Part shown: piece after piece, positions 8,401 through 14,157 of the stretch
How positions within the stretch are numbered: the first letter of the stretch is position 1
Layout of the letters: the number at the start of each line of letters is the position of its first letter
Source of the DNA: an uncultured Ignavibacteriales bacterium
GTDB taxonomy: Bacteria; Bacteroidota; Ignavibacteria; Ignavibacteriales; Ignavibacteriaceae
Length of the DNA stretch: 14,157 bases
NCBI GenBank assembly: GCA_903915485.1
Contig: CAIWTC010000133.1
Location: 1 to 14,157, forward strand
Reading direction: 5' to 3'
Made by a program: the position numbers and the translations under genes
The notes under the pieces: model-generated
The model's database searches: none
Told to the model about the DNA's origin: nothing
What the model saw: only the letters and a program-made list of their open reading frames with translations

Positions 8401-10158
8401 GAGGCCTTTGGCAAGAGGGTTGGATTGCAGCCGCATGAAATTATAGGCAAAACTTTATACGATATCTATTCTGTTGATGAAGCAAAAAAGCGAATGAGCG
8501 TTCTTAAAAAAGTATTCGAAACCGGTGAAAGAGAGGAATATGAAGTTTCTACTGTAATTGTGTCGGGTGAACTGAGATATTACCTTTCAAAGATTGATCC
8601 TGTTAAAGATGTGGATGGTTTAGTTCATTGGGTAAGCGGTATCTCTGTTGATATTACTGAGCGCCGCACAGTGGAAGAAACCTTAAAGGAAAGCCAGGCT
8701 AACTTAGCTGCAATTATTGAAAACACAACAGATAATATCTGGGCAATAGATACTGAATATACAATTGTTTACATAAATGAAGTATTCAGGGCTGAGTTTG
8801 AGACCAACTTCGGTAAAAGTTTACAAATAGGTGATAATGTATTGGATTGTATCCCCGAAGAATTGAGATCTTTTTGGGCAGAACGATATGCGCGTGCATT
8901 GAGTAATGAACGGTTCCAGGTTGAAGATGTAATAAATACAGGCACTAAGACTTTTTATCTTGAAACTTTTTTTAATCCAATTGTAGCTGACGGAACAGTA
9001 ATTGGGGCTTCAATATTTTCAAGAGATATTTCTGACAGGAAAAAGGCAGAATCTATCTTGAGCGAAAGTAAAGCCAATCTAGCTGCGATTATTGAAAATA
9101 CAACCAACAGTATTTGGGCAATAAATACGAACTATGAAATTATTTATATAAACGAAGTATTCAGAAAAGCATTCTTAGCTAGTTTTGGAGTTGATCTTCA
9201 AATTGGAATGAATATGCCGGATGCGGTTCCGGAGCCTATCCGCCCACTCTGGAAATCCCGTTATGACAGGGCGTTAGCTAATGAACAGTTTACTTTTGTT
9301 GACAAAATTGATTTGGGAAATACTTTCTTATATATCGAAGTATCAATGAATCCAATTGTGGTTGATGGAAAAGTGATTGGCGGGTCATTCTTTTCAAGCG
9401 ATATAACAGAACGAAAAATTGCCGAAGATAAAATCAAGAACGCTCATGATGAACTTAAAAAAATCAATTCAGAAAAGGATAAATTTTTCTCTATCATTGC
9501 CCACGATTTGAGAAGTCCATTCCATGGATTACTAAATCTTAGTGAAATGATGGCTTATGACAGTGAATCGTTTTCAATTACTAAATTTGTTAAAATCAGT
9601 AAACTTTTGAATGATTCATCGAAAAATTTGTATCAGTTATTAAGCAACCTTTTGGAATGGGCACAGGTTCAGAGGGGAGTAATAGACTTCGAGCTTAAAG
9701 AAAATCAGTTGTATGAGATAGTAACTCAGAGTATCGAGCCAATAACTCAAACTGCTTTGGAAAAAGAAATTACAATAGTCAATAAAGTCAGCGAAGACCT
9801 CATGGTTGTTGTTGACGGTAGAATGATTAATACCGTCGTGCGGAATCTTATTTCGAATGCTGTTAAGTTCACCAAAAAAAACGGTGTAATAACAATAAAG
9901 GCTGAGAAATCCGAAGGTGATATAACTACGGTTTCGGTAGCTGATACCGGTGTGGGAATGTCGAAAGAGGAAATTGATAAGTTATTCAAGATTGGTGAGA
10001 AAGTAAACTCAAAAGGTACTGCCGGAGAAACAGGTACAGGGTTGGGATTGATTCTCTGCAAAGAATTTGTTGAAAAGCATGGCGGAATAATTTGGGTGGA
10101 AAGCGAAGAAGATTTGGGAAGTACATTCAGCTTTACAATTCCTGTAAATATTCGATAA
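5467..10158 (+). CDS. Soluble sensor histidine kinase with ten tandem PAS domains
   Basis: A 1563-residue protein without signal peptide or membrane segment, so probably cytoplasmic. Residues 1-28 form a short charged coiled coil. Ten PAS domains follow, starting near residues 73, 203, 328, 453, 578, 710, 835, 954, 1080 and 1205, each closing with a DITERK-type motif. PAS4 is of the VKDxxGRYxxVN/GKTDKDLFP type and PAS5 has the PAS_3-like KDGRWIW strand. HisKA carries His1346 in FFSIIAHDLRSPF. HATPase has an N box (Asn1460, Asn1464), G1 Asp1493 (ADTGVGM) and G2 TGTGLGL. There is no receiver, so it must phosphorylate a separate partner. The ligands are unknown and no haem or flavin signature is obvious. 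A GGGAAG site at 5455-5460 supports the ATG. PAS9 and PAS10 are a tandem duplication, and residues 55-72 look like the end of a lost PAS domain. Confidence 0.95.
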   Translation: MAKNSKKYDELLEKYEALRREFEMLNSSGPPNNPVTDDTNLPKSPDESYQAFSSDISEHKLAAEKLKQISEKWEAIISASPDGIGMVSLDGKIQFVSDKLAELYGYTIENKGEIVGMSLFDFIDPSDALRLNTNLHKVLSGEKIPKIAEYRAFKKDGSRFDFEVNYNILYDAEGTPVSILFVERDITERKQIEAELKESELKYRSLIEYSSDVVFCVDAKGEYQFANKSFASAFGKSPEEFIGLTYWDIYSKEQADFRQSITSQVFKTGETQRSDIEVPFPDKTLYFIAHANPIVDENGNVILCLVNSTNITDRKNAELALKESELKYRELVEHSPDAIAIHINGKIVFVNNECVRLMRGASADDLIGKTVLDFVHPDYRQFVFERMKKAATEGIVLPLVEEKFIRFDGTPVDVEVKAVPLTMDGKPAVQLIVRDVTERKCAEETLRDSQYFLSELIENSGALIFVKDIHGRYELVNNRWEELTGINREKALGKTDKDLFPGKIGEEFRKNDLRVIEQGSAFEIEEMLEDSNGNKYFLAIKFPIRDKNNIIRGVCGITTEITERKNAEEKLRVSEAHFRLLTEDVSDIVWKQDANNIFTYISPADEHLRGYTADEVIGHHPFEFFSEESIASVAEMAKKLETAAMRGENIESAGFEVRQRCKDGRWIWTEIISKVEHDEYGKVTGFHGISRDITKRKEMEQELKLSEITYRGIINEVSELIYVQDEEGRFLDVNAQAEKIYGYSREYFIGKTPEFLSAPGKNDFEKVIKAIENAFNGVPQNFEFWGITKDGRVFPKEVSVSLGTYYGKKAIIAVARDVTERKAVEAELEENREKYRALSEATFESIFLSEKGICIEQNLTAEKMFGYTSEEALGRYGTDWIVPEDRDMVMNNMLKGYEDPYEATALRKDGTTFPCMLRGKMMYFKGRKVRVTSLSDISEQKQAELALKESEEKYRTIIQYSNDPIYSISSDYKYRFVNEAFGKRVGLQPHEIIGKTLYDIYSVDEAKKRMSVLKKVFETGEREEYEVSTVIVSGELRYYLSKIDPVKDVDGLVHWVSGISVDITERRTVEETLKESQANLAAIIENTTDNIWAIDTEYTIVYINEVFRAEFETNFGKSLQIGDNVLDCIPEELRSFWAERYARALSNERFQVEDVINTGTKTFYLETFFNPIVADGTVIGASIFSRDISDRKKAESILSESKANLAAIIENTTNSIWAINTNYEIIYINEVFRKAFLASFGVDLQIGMNMPDAVPEPIRPLWKSRYDRALANEQFTFVDKIDLGNTFLYIEVSMNPIVVDGKVIGGSFFSSDITERKIAEDKIKNAHDELKKINSEKDKFFSIIAHDLRSPFHGLLNLSEMMAYDSESFSITKFVKISKLLNDSSKNLYQLLSNLLEWAQVQRGVIDFELKENQLYEIVTQSIEPITQTALEKEITIVNKVSEDLMVVVDGRMINTVVRNLISNAVKFTKKNGVITIKAEKSEGDITTVSVADTGVGMSKEEIDKLFKIGEKVNSKGTAGETGTGLGLILCKEFVEKHGGIIWVESEEDLGSTFSFTIPVNIR
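8701..9450 (+). repeat. 375-base tandem duplication encoding PAS9 and PAS10
   Basis: Two adjacent units begin at 8701 and 9076, both encoding NLAAIIENTT, with an exact 375-base (125-codon) period. By hand alignment the two protein units are a little under 60 percent identical with essentially no gaps, sharing YINEVF, LQIG, RAL.NE and NPIV blocks. Third codon positions have diverged widely, so the duplication is old but clearly younger than the other PAS splits in this protein. Confidence 0.85.
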
Positions 10159-10168
10159 TATAGTCTCT

Positions 10169-10282
10169 ATGAATAAAATAAATCTGAAACAGTTTTATAT
10201 TATATTTGAGGATTCTAATTCTTCTTCTTTAGAAAAAATAAAAATATCTCAGTTAAAGAAAATGATGTTAAGGCAAGATTAA
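10169..10282 (+). CDS. 37-codon open frame between the kinases (doubtful)
   Basis: A short ATG frame encodes a 37-residue, lysine- and serine-rich peptide beginning MNKINLKQFYIIFED. It starts 11 bases after the stop of the ten-PAS kinase and has no clear Shine-Dalgarno site. No family is recognised. A single added A in the A-run near 10231-10236 would switch to a frame reading NISVKENDVKARLKDVINYV to a stop at about 10306, which looks more protein-like than the annotated end. It may therefore be a decayed or frameshifted small gene, or simply chance coding in AT-rich spacer. The rest of the 168-base gap shows nothing further. Confidence 0.2.
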   Translation: MNKINLKQFYIIFEDSNSSSLEKIKISQLKKMMLRQD

Positions 10283-10316
10283 AAGATGTTATTAATTACG
10301 TATAAAATTACGGATC

Positions 10317-10320
10317 AGGA
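10317..10320 (+). promoter_or_regulatory. Ribosome binding site of the hybrid kinase
   Basis: AGGA, within GGATCAGGA, ends six bases before the ATG at 10327. This is one of the better Shine-Dalgarno matches in the window and fixes the start directly ahead of the signal peptide. Confidence 0.5.
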
Positions 10321-10326
10321 AAACTA

Positions 10327-13122
10327 ATGAAAAAAGTATTGTTAGCCTTTTTATTGTTTCTTTCTTTAAGTACTCTGTATGCTCAAAAGCAGGGATTGGA
10401 TATTATTGATTCTCTGAAGTTAAAGTTGCAGAACTCCGCCGATGATACCGGCAAAGTTAGGATGCTTGGTAAAATATCGTTTCAGTATTTTCGTTTCGAT
10501 ACCGACTCCGGAATAGCATATGGAGAACGGGCGCTCCGGTTGGCGGAAAAACTTCACTGGGGTTTAGGTAAAGCATTCTCTAATAATTATATAGGCACAA
10601 ACTACGCAGTAAAAGGTAATCACCCCAAGGCATTGGACTATTTCAATAGGTCGCTATCCGAGTATACCTCTATTGGAGATAAGCAGGGGATTGCTTTCAT
10701 CTGCAATAATCTTTGCAACTTCTACCGGATGCAGAAAGAATATCCCAGGGCTATTGAGTACGGCACTAAGGCCATGGTAATTAATCAGGAACTCAGAAGC
10801 GACGCAGAACTTTCCAAAAATTATAACAACCTCGGTTTTGTATACTGCCTGATGAACGATTATGTGAAGTCAAATGACTATTACAATAAGGGTTTGAAAA
10901 TAGAGACGGACTTAAATAACCAAGAGATGATGGCAAATTTATATATTAATCTTGCCGAAAATAAAATGAAGCAGAGAGAATACTGCGATGCTCTTGATAT
11001 GAGTTTGAAGGCACTAAAAATCAGCGAAGATTTAAAAATACCGTATGATTGCGCAGTCTATGGCAGTCAGGTTGGACAGATATATCTTATTTTGTCAGAG
11101 GACAGTGTTAAGATTGATAAATGCAAATTTTATTGTGCGGACAAAAAACAATATTTAGCGAAGGCTAAGGAATATTTGACGAAATCACTAAAGTTAATAG
11201 ATAAAATAAATGATTTAACTTTAATTTCAGAAACTTCGCTGCTGCTATCCAAAGCATATGAAAAATCAGGGGATACAAAAAATGCACTATTATTCTATAA
11301 ACAATATTCCGAGAATAAAGATTCTGTGTATTCGAAAGATAATGCCCTGCAAATTGCAGAGATAGAGAAGAAGCAAGAGGTAGAATTAAAAGACAAGCAA
11401 ATAGAAATTCAGTCGCTGGAAATAGAGAAAAAAAATTCACAGATAGTTTCACAGGTAGTAGTATTTATTCTTATTTTATTGTTAGTTGCCTTCAGCTACT
11501 CTGTATATTCCAAAAAACGCAAAATACAAGCAGCGGTTATCGAAAAAGCAGAAAAAGAGCAAGCAAACAAAGTGCTTAGGGAAAGTGAAGAAAGATTCAG
11601 GACCCTTTATGAAGATTCACCTGTTGGTCTTTACAGAACAACTCCACAAGGGAAAATACTTTTGGCAAATCCATCGTTATGCAAAATGCTTGGTTACGCA
11701 TCTTTTGCAGAGCTGGCGAAGAGAAATCTTGAGGAGAGTGGTTTTGAGCCTTCATATCCAAGGATGGAGTTTATTAAGAATATTGAGGCGAATGGAGAAA
11801 TAAAAGATTTAGAATCGGTATGGGTCTGCAAAGACGGAAGTTTAATTACTGTCAAAGAAAATGCAAAGGTGATTTATGATTCCGGGGATAGGGCACTTTA
11901 TTATGACGGAACTATAGAGGACATTACCGAAAAGAAGGACATGGTCCGTGAATTGATTGCGGCAAAGGAGAAGGCAGAATCGGCAAATAAATTAAAGGAT
12001 GCGTTTATTGCAAATATGTCACATGAGATACGGACTCCTCTAAACGGGATACTTGGCGTGACAAGTGTTTTGAAGGAAATCTATTCAGAATATTCAACTA
12101 AAGATGAAGACCGGTATTTCATGTCAATAGAACGGTCCTCGGAGCGGTTGATAAAAACCGTAGACCAAATACTTAATTTTTCGCGCCTTCAGGTGGGAGA
12201 CTATCAACTTAATACATCTGAACTATATCTTGTACAAATTCTTCAGAAACTTGTGGATAAATATTATTCAACTGCATCTGCAAAATCTTTGGAGTTACGG
12301 TTTCAGTCTGACTGCAAGGAGGTAGCGATGCAAGGCGATGAATATGCATTGACAACAGTCTTTGGAAACTTAATTGAGAATGCTATTAAGTTCACTGATT
12401 CAGGTTCAGTTGACATAACCTTATATAAAGATAGTAATGAACATTGGTGCGTGGATATAAGGGATACAGGAATTGGTATTTCTGAAGATTACATGAAATA
12501 TCTTTTTGAGCCGTACACGCAGGAGCAAATAGGTTACAGCCGGCCATACGAAGGACTTGGGCTTGGACTCCCTATAGTAAAAAAACTTCTTGCTTTGGGC
12601 GGTTCTTCAATCTCAGTAAAAAGTAAAAAAGATTTTGGAACCCTCTTTACAGTTACATGCGGCGGAAAAAATGAAGATGCAGTTGAGGATAAAGAAGAAG
12701 CCCAAGAATTTTTTGCAATTCAGAATACTAATGTATCTAAGATTCCGGCAAGCAAAAAGATGTCTGTGCTTGTAGTAGAGGACGATGCAGTAAATCAGTT
12801 ATATATAAAGTCGGTTTTATCCGGGCGTTGCGAAGTTGTAATTTCCCGCGATGCAGTTTCTGCATTTAAGGCATACAGGAGTGAGTCGTTTGACTTGATT
12901 TTGATGGATATTTCTCTTGGAAAAGGACTTAACGGGTTAGAACTGACAAAAGAAATACGGAGCGGCAAGAAAAATCCTGAAATACCAATCATAGCTGTAA
13001 CTGGCCATGCATTTCCTGATGATATTAAAAAAGCAAAAGAAGCGGGTTGTAATGAATTCATTGCTAAGCCGTTTACAAGTTATCAGTTAATAGAAAAAAT
13101 CGAACGGTTTATAGAGGTATAG
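10327..13122 (+). CDS. TPR-sensor hybrid histidine kinase with PAS and receiver domains
   Basis: A 931-residue membrane sensor. Residues 1-19 are a typical signal peptide ending LYA before Gln20. Residues ~45-330 form about six TPR-like helical repeats (for example NHPKALDYFNRSL, NDYVKSNDYYNKGL, GDTKNALLFYKQY). A charged coiled coil (~343-372) leads to one membrane span (~373-395). The cytoplasmic part has PAS (~424-537), HisKA with His566 in FIANMSHEIRTPLNG, HATPase (Asn685, Asp713, GLGLGLPIV), and a receiver (~815-931) with Glu818/Asp819/Asp820, phospho-acceptor Asp861, Thr892 and Lys914, all expected residues. Phosphate should pass from His566 to Asp861; there is no output domain, so onward transfer via an Hpt protein or allosteric control is implied. 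TPR-type sensors of this kind are common in Bacteroidota and relatives; the ligand is unknown. It may be co-transcribed with the ten-PAS kinase. Confidence 0.95.
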   Translation: MKKVLLAFLLFLSLSTLYAQKQGLDIIDSLKLKLQNSADDTGKVRMLGKISFQYFRFDTDSGIAYGERALRLAEKLHWGLGKAFSNNYIGTNYAVKGNHPKALDYFNRSLSEYTSIGDKQGIAFICNNLCNFYRMQKEYPRAIEYGTKAMVINQELRSDAELSKNYNNLGFVYCLMNDYVKSNDYYNKGLKIETDLNNQEMMANLYINLAENKMKQREYCDALDMSLKALKISEDLKIPYDCAVYGSQVGQIYLILSEDSVKIDKCKFYCADKKQYLAKAKEYLTKSLKLIDKINDLTLISETSLLLSKAYEKSGDTKNALLFYKQYSENKDSVYSKDNALQIAEIEKKQEVELKDKQIEIQSLEIEKKNSQIVSQVVVFILILLLVAFSYSVYSKKRKIQAAVIEKAEKEQANKVLRESEERFRTLYEDSPVGLYRTTPQGKILLANPSLCKMLGYASFAELAKRNLEESGFEPSYPRMEFIKNIEANGEIKDLESVWVCKDGSLITVKENAKVIYDSGDRALYYDGTIEDITEKKDMVRELIAAKEKAESANKLKDAFIANMSHEIRTPLNGILGVTSVLKEIYSEYSTKDEDRYFMSIERSSERLIKTVDQILNFSRLQVGDYQLNTSELYLVQILQKLVDKYYSTASAKSLELRFQSDCKEVAMQGDEYALTTVFGNLIENAIKFTDSGSVDITLYKDSNEHWCVDIRDTGIGISEDYMKYLFEPYTQEQIGYSRPYEGLGLGLPIVKKLLALGGSSISVKSKKDFGTLFTVTCGGKNEDAVEDKEEAQEFFAIQNTNVSKIPASKKMSVLVVEDDAVNQLYIKSVLSGRCEVVISRDAVSAFKAYRSESFDLILMDISLGKGLNGLELTKEIRSGKKNPEIPIIAVTGHAFPDDIKKAKEAGCNEFIAKPFTSYQLIEKIERFIEV

Positions 13123-13128
13123 ATTATA

Positions 13129-13145
13129 CTGTTTTAACAGATTTT
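13129..13145 (+). terminator. Small hairpin just after the hybrid kinase
   Basis: CTGT (13129-13132) and ACAG (13137-13140) can pair across a TTTA loop, followed by ATTTT. The stem is only four or five bases, so at best it assists the stronger hairpin downstream. Confidence 0.2.
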
Positions 13146-13211
13146 AGGTTGTGAGTTAAGGATACTGCTAAAGGAAAATTTAGGGGAGCTGAATTGTATA
13201 TAATAACCAAG

Positions 13212-13238
13212 CGGTTTCCAAAACCGTAAGTTGTTTTT
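13212..13238 (+). terminator. Intrinsic terminator between convergent genes, possibly bidirectional
   Basis: CGGTTT (13212-13217) and AAACCG (13221-13226) form a perfect 6-base stem with a CCA loop. CAA (13208-13210) can also pair with TTG (13231-13233), and TTTTT follows at 13234-13238. This ends transcripts from the hybrid kinase. Read on the other strand the same stem is followed by a moderately T-rich GGTTATTAT stretch, so it may also end the minus-strand gene whose stop codon is at 13243. Confidence 0.55.
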
Positions 13239-13242
13239 GCGC

Positions 13243-14067
13243 TTAGCTTCGTAGAAGGAGTGCTTCGAATAGTTCCTGATTTGTTTTGTCTTTTGTCTTT
13301 CCGTAAGCGTTGGCAATGTTGCCGATAGTTCTCTGAAGCATTGAACGGGAAGATGTTTTTTCATGAGCCACACTTATCAATCCTTTGAACGCCTGCTGGT
13401 CCAGTAGCGCTAAGTCTGAGGAATAAATTAAATTCCCGTTATTGTAGCAGTCAACGAGCACCATCTCGTCTTCCTCATGACTGAAAAATCTAGCCAAAAA
13501 ATGTCCGGGGAAATTACATCCTTCAAAAGGTAGTCCAAGTCTTTTACCCGTAAGCATTAGTATTGATACAAGACTAATCGGTAGTCCGTTACCTTTTTCC
13601 AAAACATAAACAAGATTGCTGTTCATGGGGTTATAGTAATCGTGGTCGGCGCCTTTAAGTTGCTTCTGATGAGAGAGAAAATGAATCAACTGAAAATGGT
13701 CTGAAGTTGTATAGAAAAGTTTATACTCTTCTGCAAGATGGTCGAGCATGTGCGGGAGTTTGCGGGAGTAATATCTGCCATTCTGATAATCACAGAGATA
13801 GCTGAGGCCTGTTTCAAGCTGCTTAAATTCATCTTCTATTTCAAGTACCGAAGGCCAAACTTTTTTCAACCAAATACGGTCGTTCTTCTCGTAGAGCGAC
13901 TCAAGCAAATCTTTCCGTGGCGGGTCAAGTTGGATATCCAGATTGTAAATCTCATCTTCAAGGTTAGTGCCGAATGATTCCAGTTCTTTTAAAATAGTTT
14001 GACGGATGTCCTCCGAAGGGTCATCGAGCAAATTTATTAAATGCGGCAAATCTTTTGATTTAATCAT
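13243..14067 (-). CDS. SirB1-like protein with transglutaminase-like fold (Transglut_core2)
   Basis: A 274-residue soluble protein read on the minus strand. The N-terminus (about 5-33, LPHLINLLDDPSEDIRQTIL) looks like one HEAT-type helical pair. The body matches the SirB1/Transglut_core2 family: NPMNSNLVYVLEKGNG (146-161), LPISLVSILMLTGKRLGLP, and EGCNFPGHFLARF (182-194), then VLVDCYNNGNLI. His189 and Asp206 occupy the positions of the transglutaminase His and Asp, but where the catalytic Cys would be there is Ile164-Ser165, as in other family members, so protease or transglutaminase activity is doubtful. The C-terminus (~225-274) is helical. The family's role is not established. It is convergent with the kinase genes, so likely separately expressed. 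No convincing promoter is visible in the 90 bases upstream, which contain a run of seven G (14104-14110). Confidence 0.85.
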   Translation of the reverse strand: MIKSKDLPHLINLLDDPSEDIRQTILKELESFGTNLEDEIYNLDIQLDPPRKDLLESLYEKNDRIWLKKVWPSVLEIEDEFKQLETGLSYLCDYQNGRYYSRKLPHMLDHLAEEYKLFYTTSDHFQLIHFLSHQKQLKGADHDYYNPMNSNLVYVLEKGNGLPISLVSILMLTGKRLGLPFEGCNFPGHFLARFFSHEEDEMVLVDCYNNGNLIYSSDLALLDQQAFKGLISVAHEKTSSRSMLQRTIGNIANAYGKTKDKTNQELFEALLLRS

Positions 14068-14157
14068 ACTGTAAAATACAAAATAAGCCGGAAAAAAATA
14101 ATAGGGGGGGATTTTTGGGCTAAAATAAGCTTAGAAAATATACTTCATAACTAGCAA

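Noticed and set aside
5467..10158. PAS array considered as phytochrome, LOV or haem-binding oxygen sensor
   Set aside because: No GAF/PHY region, no LOV NCRFLQ-type flavin-binding cysteine motif, and no FixL-like haem histidine context could be seen.
10201..10208. TATATTTG, matching the Bacteroidia -7 element TAnnTTTG, upstream of the hybrid kinase
   Set aside because: No TTTG or TTG lies at the expected distance (about 19-20 bases) upstream, and the region is so AT-rich that the match is expected by chance.
14104..14110. Run of seven G upstream of the minus-strand SirB1-like gene, considered as a phase-variable tract
   Set aside because: It is short, no promoter elements flank it at a meaningful spacing, and the gene is not a surface or restriction gene of the kind usually switched this way.
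14068..14157. Promoter search for the minus-strand gene
   Set aside because: Several TATTTT-like stretches exist on the minus strand, but none has a -35 or -33 partner at proper spacing.
1..14157. Search for tRNA, rRNA, CRISPR arrays, insertion sequences, attachment sites and phage genes
   Set aside because: No cloverleaf-like segment, no regularly spaced short repeats, no transposase or integrase motif and no flanking inverted or direct repeats were found; the gaps are all under 190 bases.

Overview
The window is AT-rich and contains six complete genes, one gene entering from the left edge, one very small open frame, and short non-coding gaps (none longer than 190 bases). Gene content (AMMECR1/MEMO1 pair, DUF2520 dehydrogenase-like protein, ComEC, a DUF4905-like protein, TPR hybrid histidine kinase, SirB1-like transglutaminase fold) and the weak Shine-Dalgarno sites suggest a free-living member of the Bacteroidota/Chlorobi/Ignavibacteria side of the FCB group. 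The genus cannot be given. The main kinase has an E. coli-like TTGACA/TATATT promoter rather than the TTTG/TAnnTTTG type of Bacteroidia, which fits Ignavibacteria or Chlorobi better than Bacteroidia; this is inference.

Left block (1-5279, + strand): five genes packed head to tail. They are a 3' fragment of a DUF4905-like protein, an AMMECR1-family protein, a MEMO1-family protein starting with GTG inside the preceding gene, a Rossmann/DUF2520 protein 2 bases later, and ComEC overlapping by 17 bases. Spacing and overlaps imply one transcription unit with translational coupling. The AMMECR1/MEMO1 pair is two-thirds of the AmmeMemoRadiSam set; the radical SAM member is not in the window.

Middle block (5280-13122, + strand): a 187-base gap with a near-consensus sigma-70 promoter drives a 1563-residue soluble histidine kinase with ten PAS domains in series and no receiver. 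After 168 bases, which hold a 37-codon open frame, comes a second sensor: a secreted/periplasmic TPR domain, one membrane span, PAS, HisKA, HATPase and a C-terminal receiver. The neighbourhood contains no stand-alone response regulator, so the only phospho-acceptor receiver near the ten-PAS kinase is the one fused to its neighbour.

Right end (13123-14157): a convergent pair with a hairpin that can terminate in both directions, then a minus-strand SirB1-like protein that appears to lack the transglutaminase cysteine.

The most distinctive signal is the architecture of the ten-PAS kinase. The distance from each DIT-type PAS end motif to the next PAS start is exactly 18 residues in all cases, including one end motif at the N-terminus with no PAS in front of it. 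The last PAS end motif lies exactly 34 residues before the phospho-accepting histidine in both kinases.
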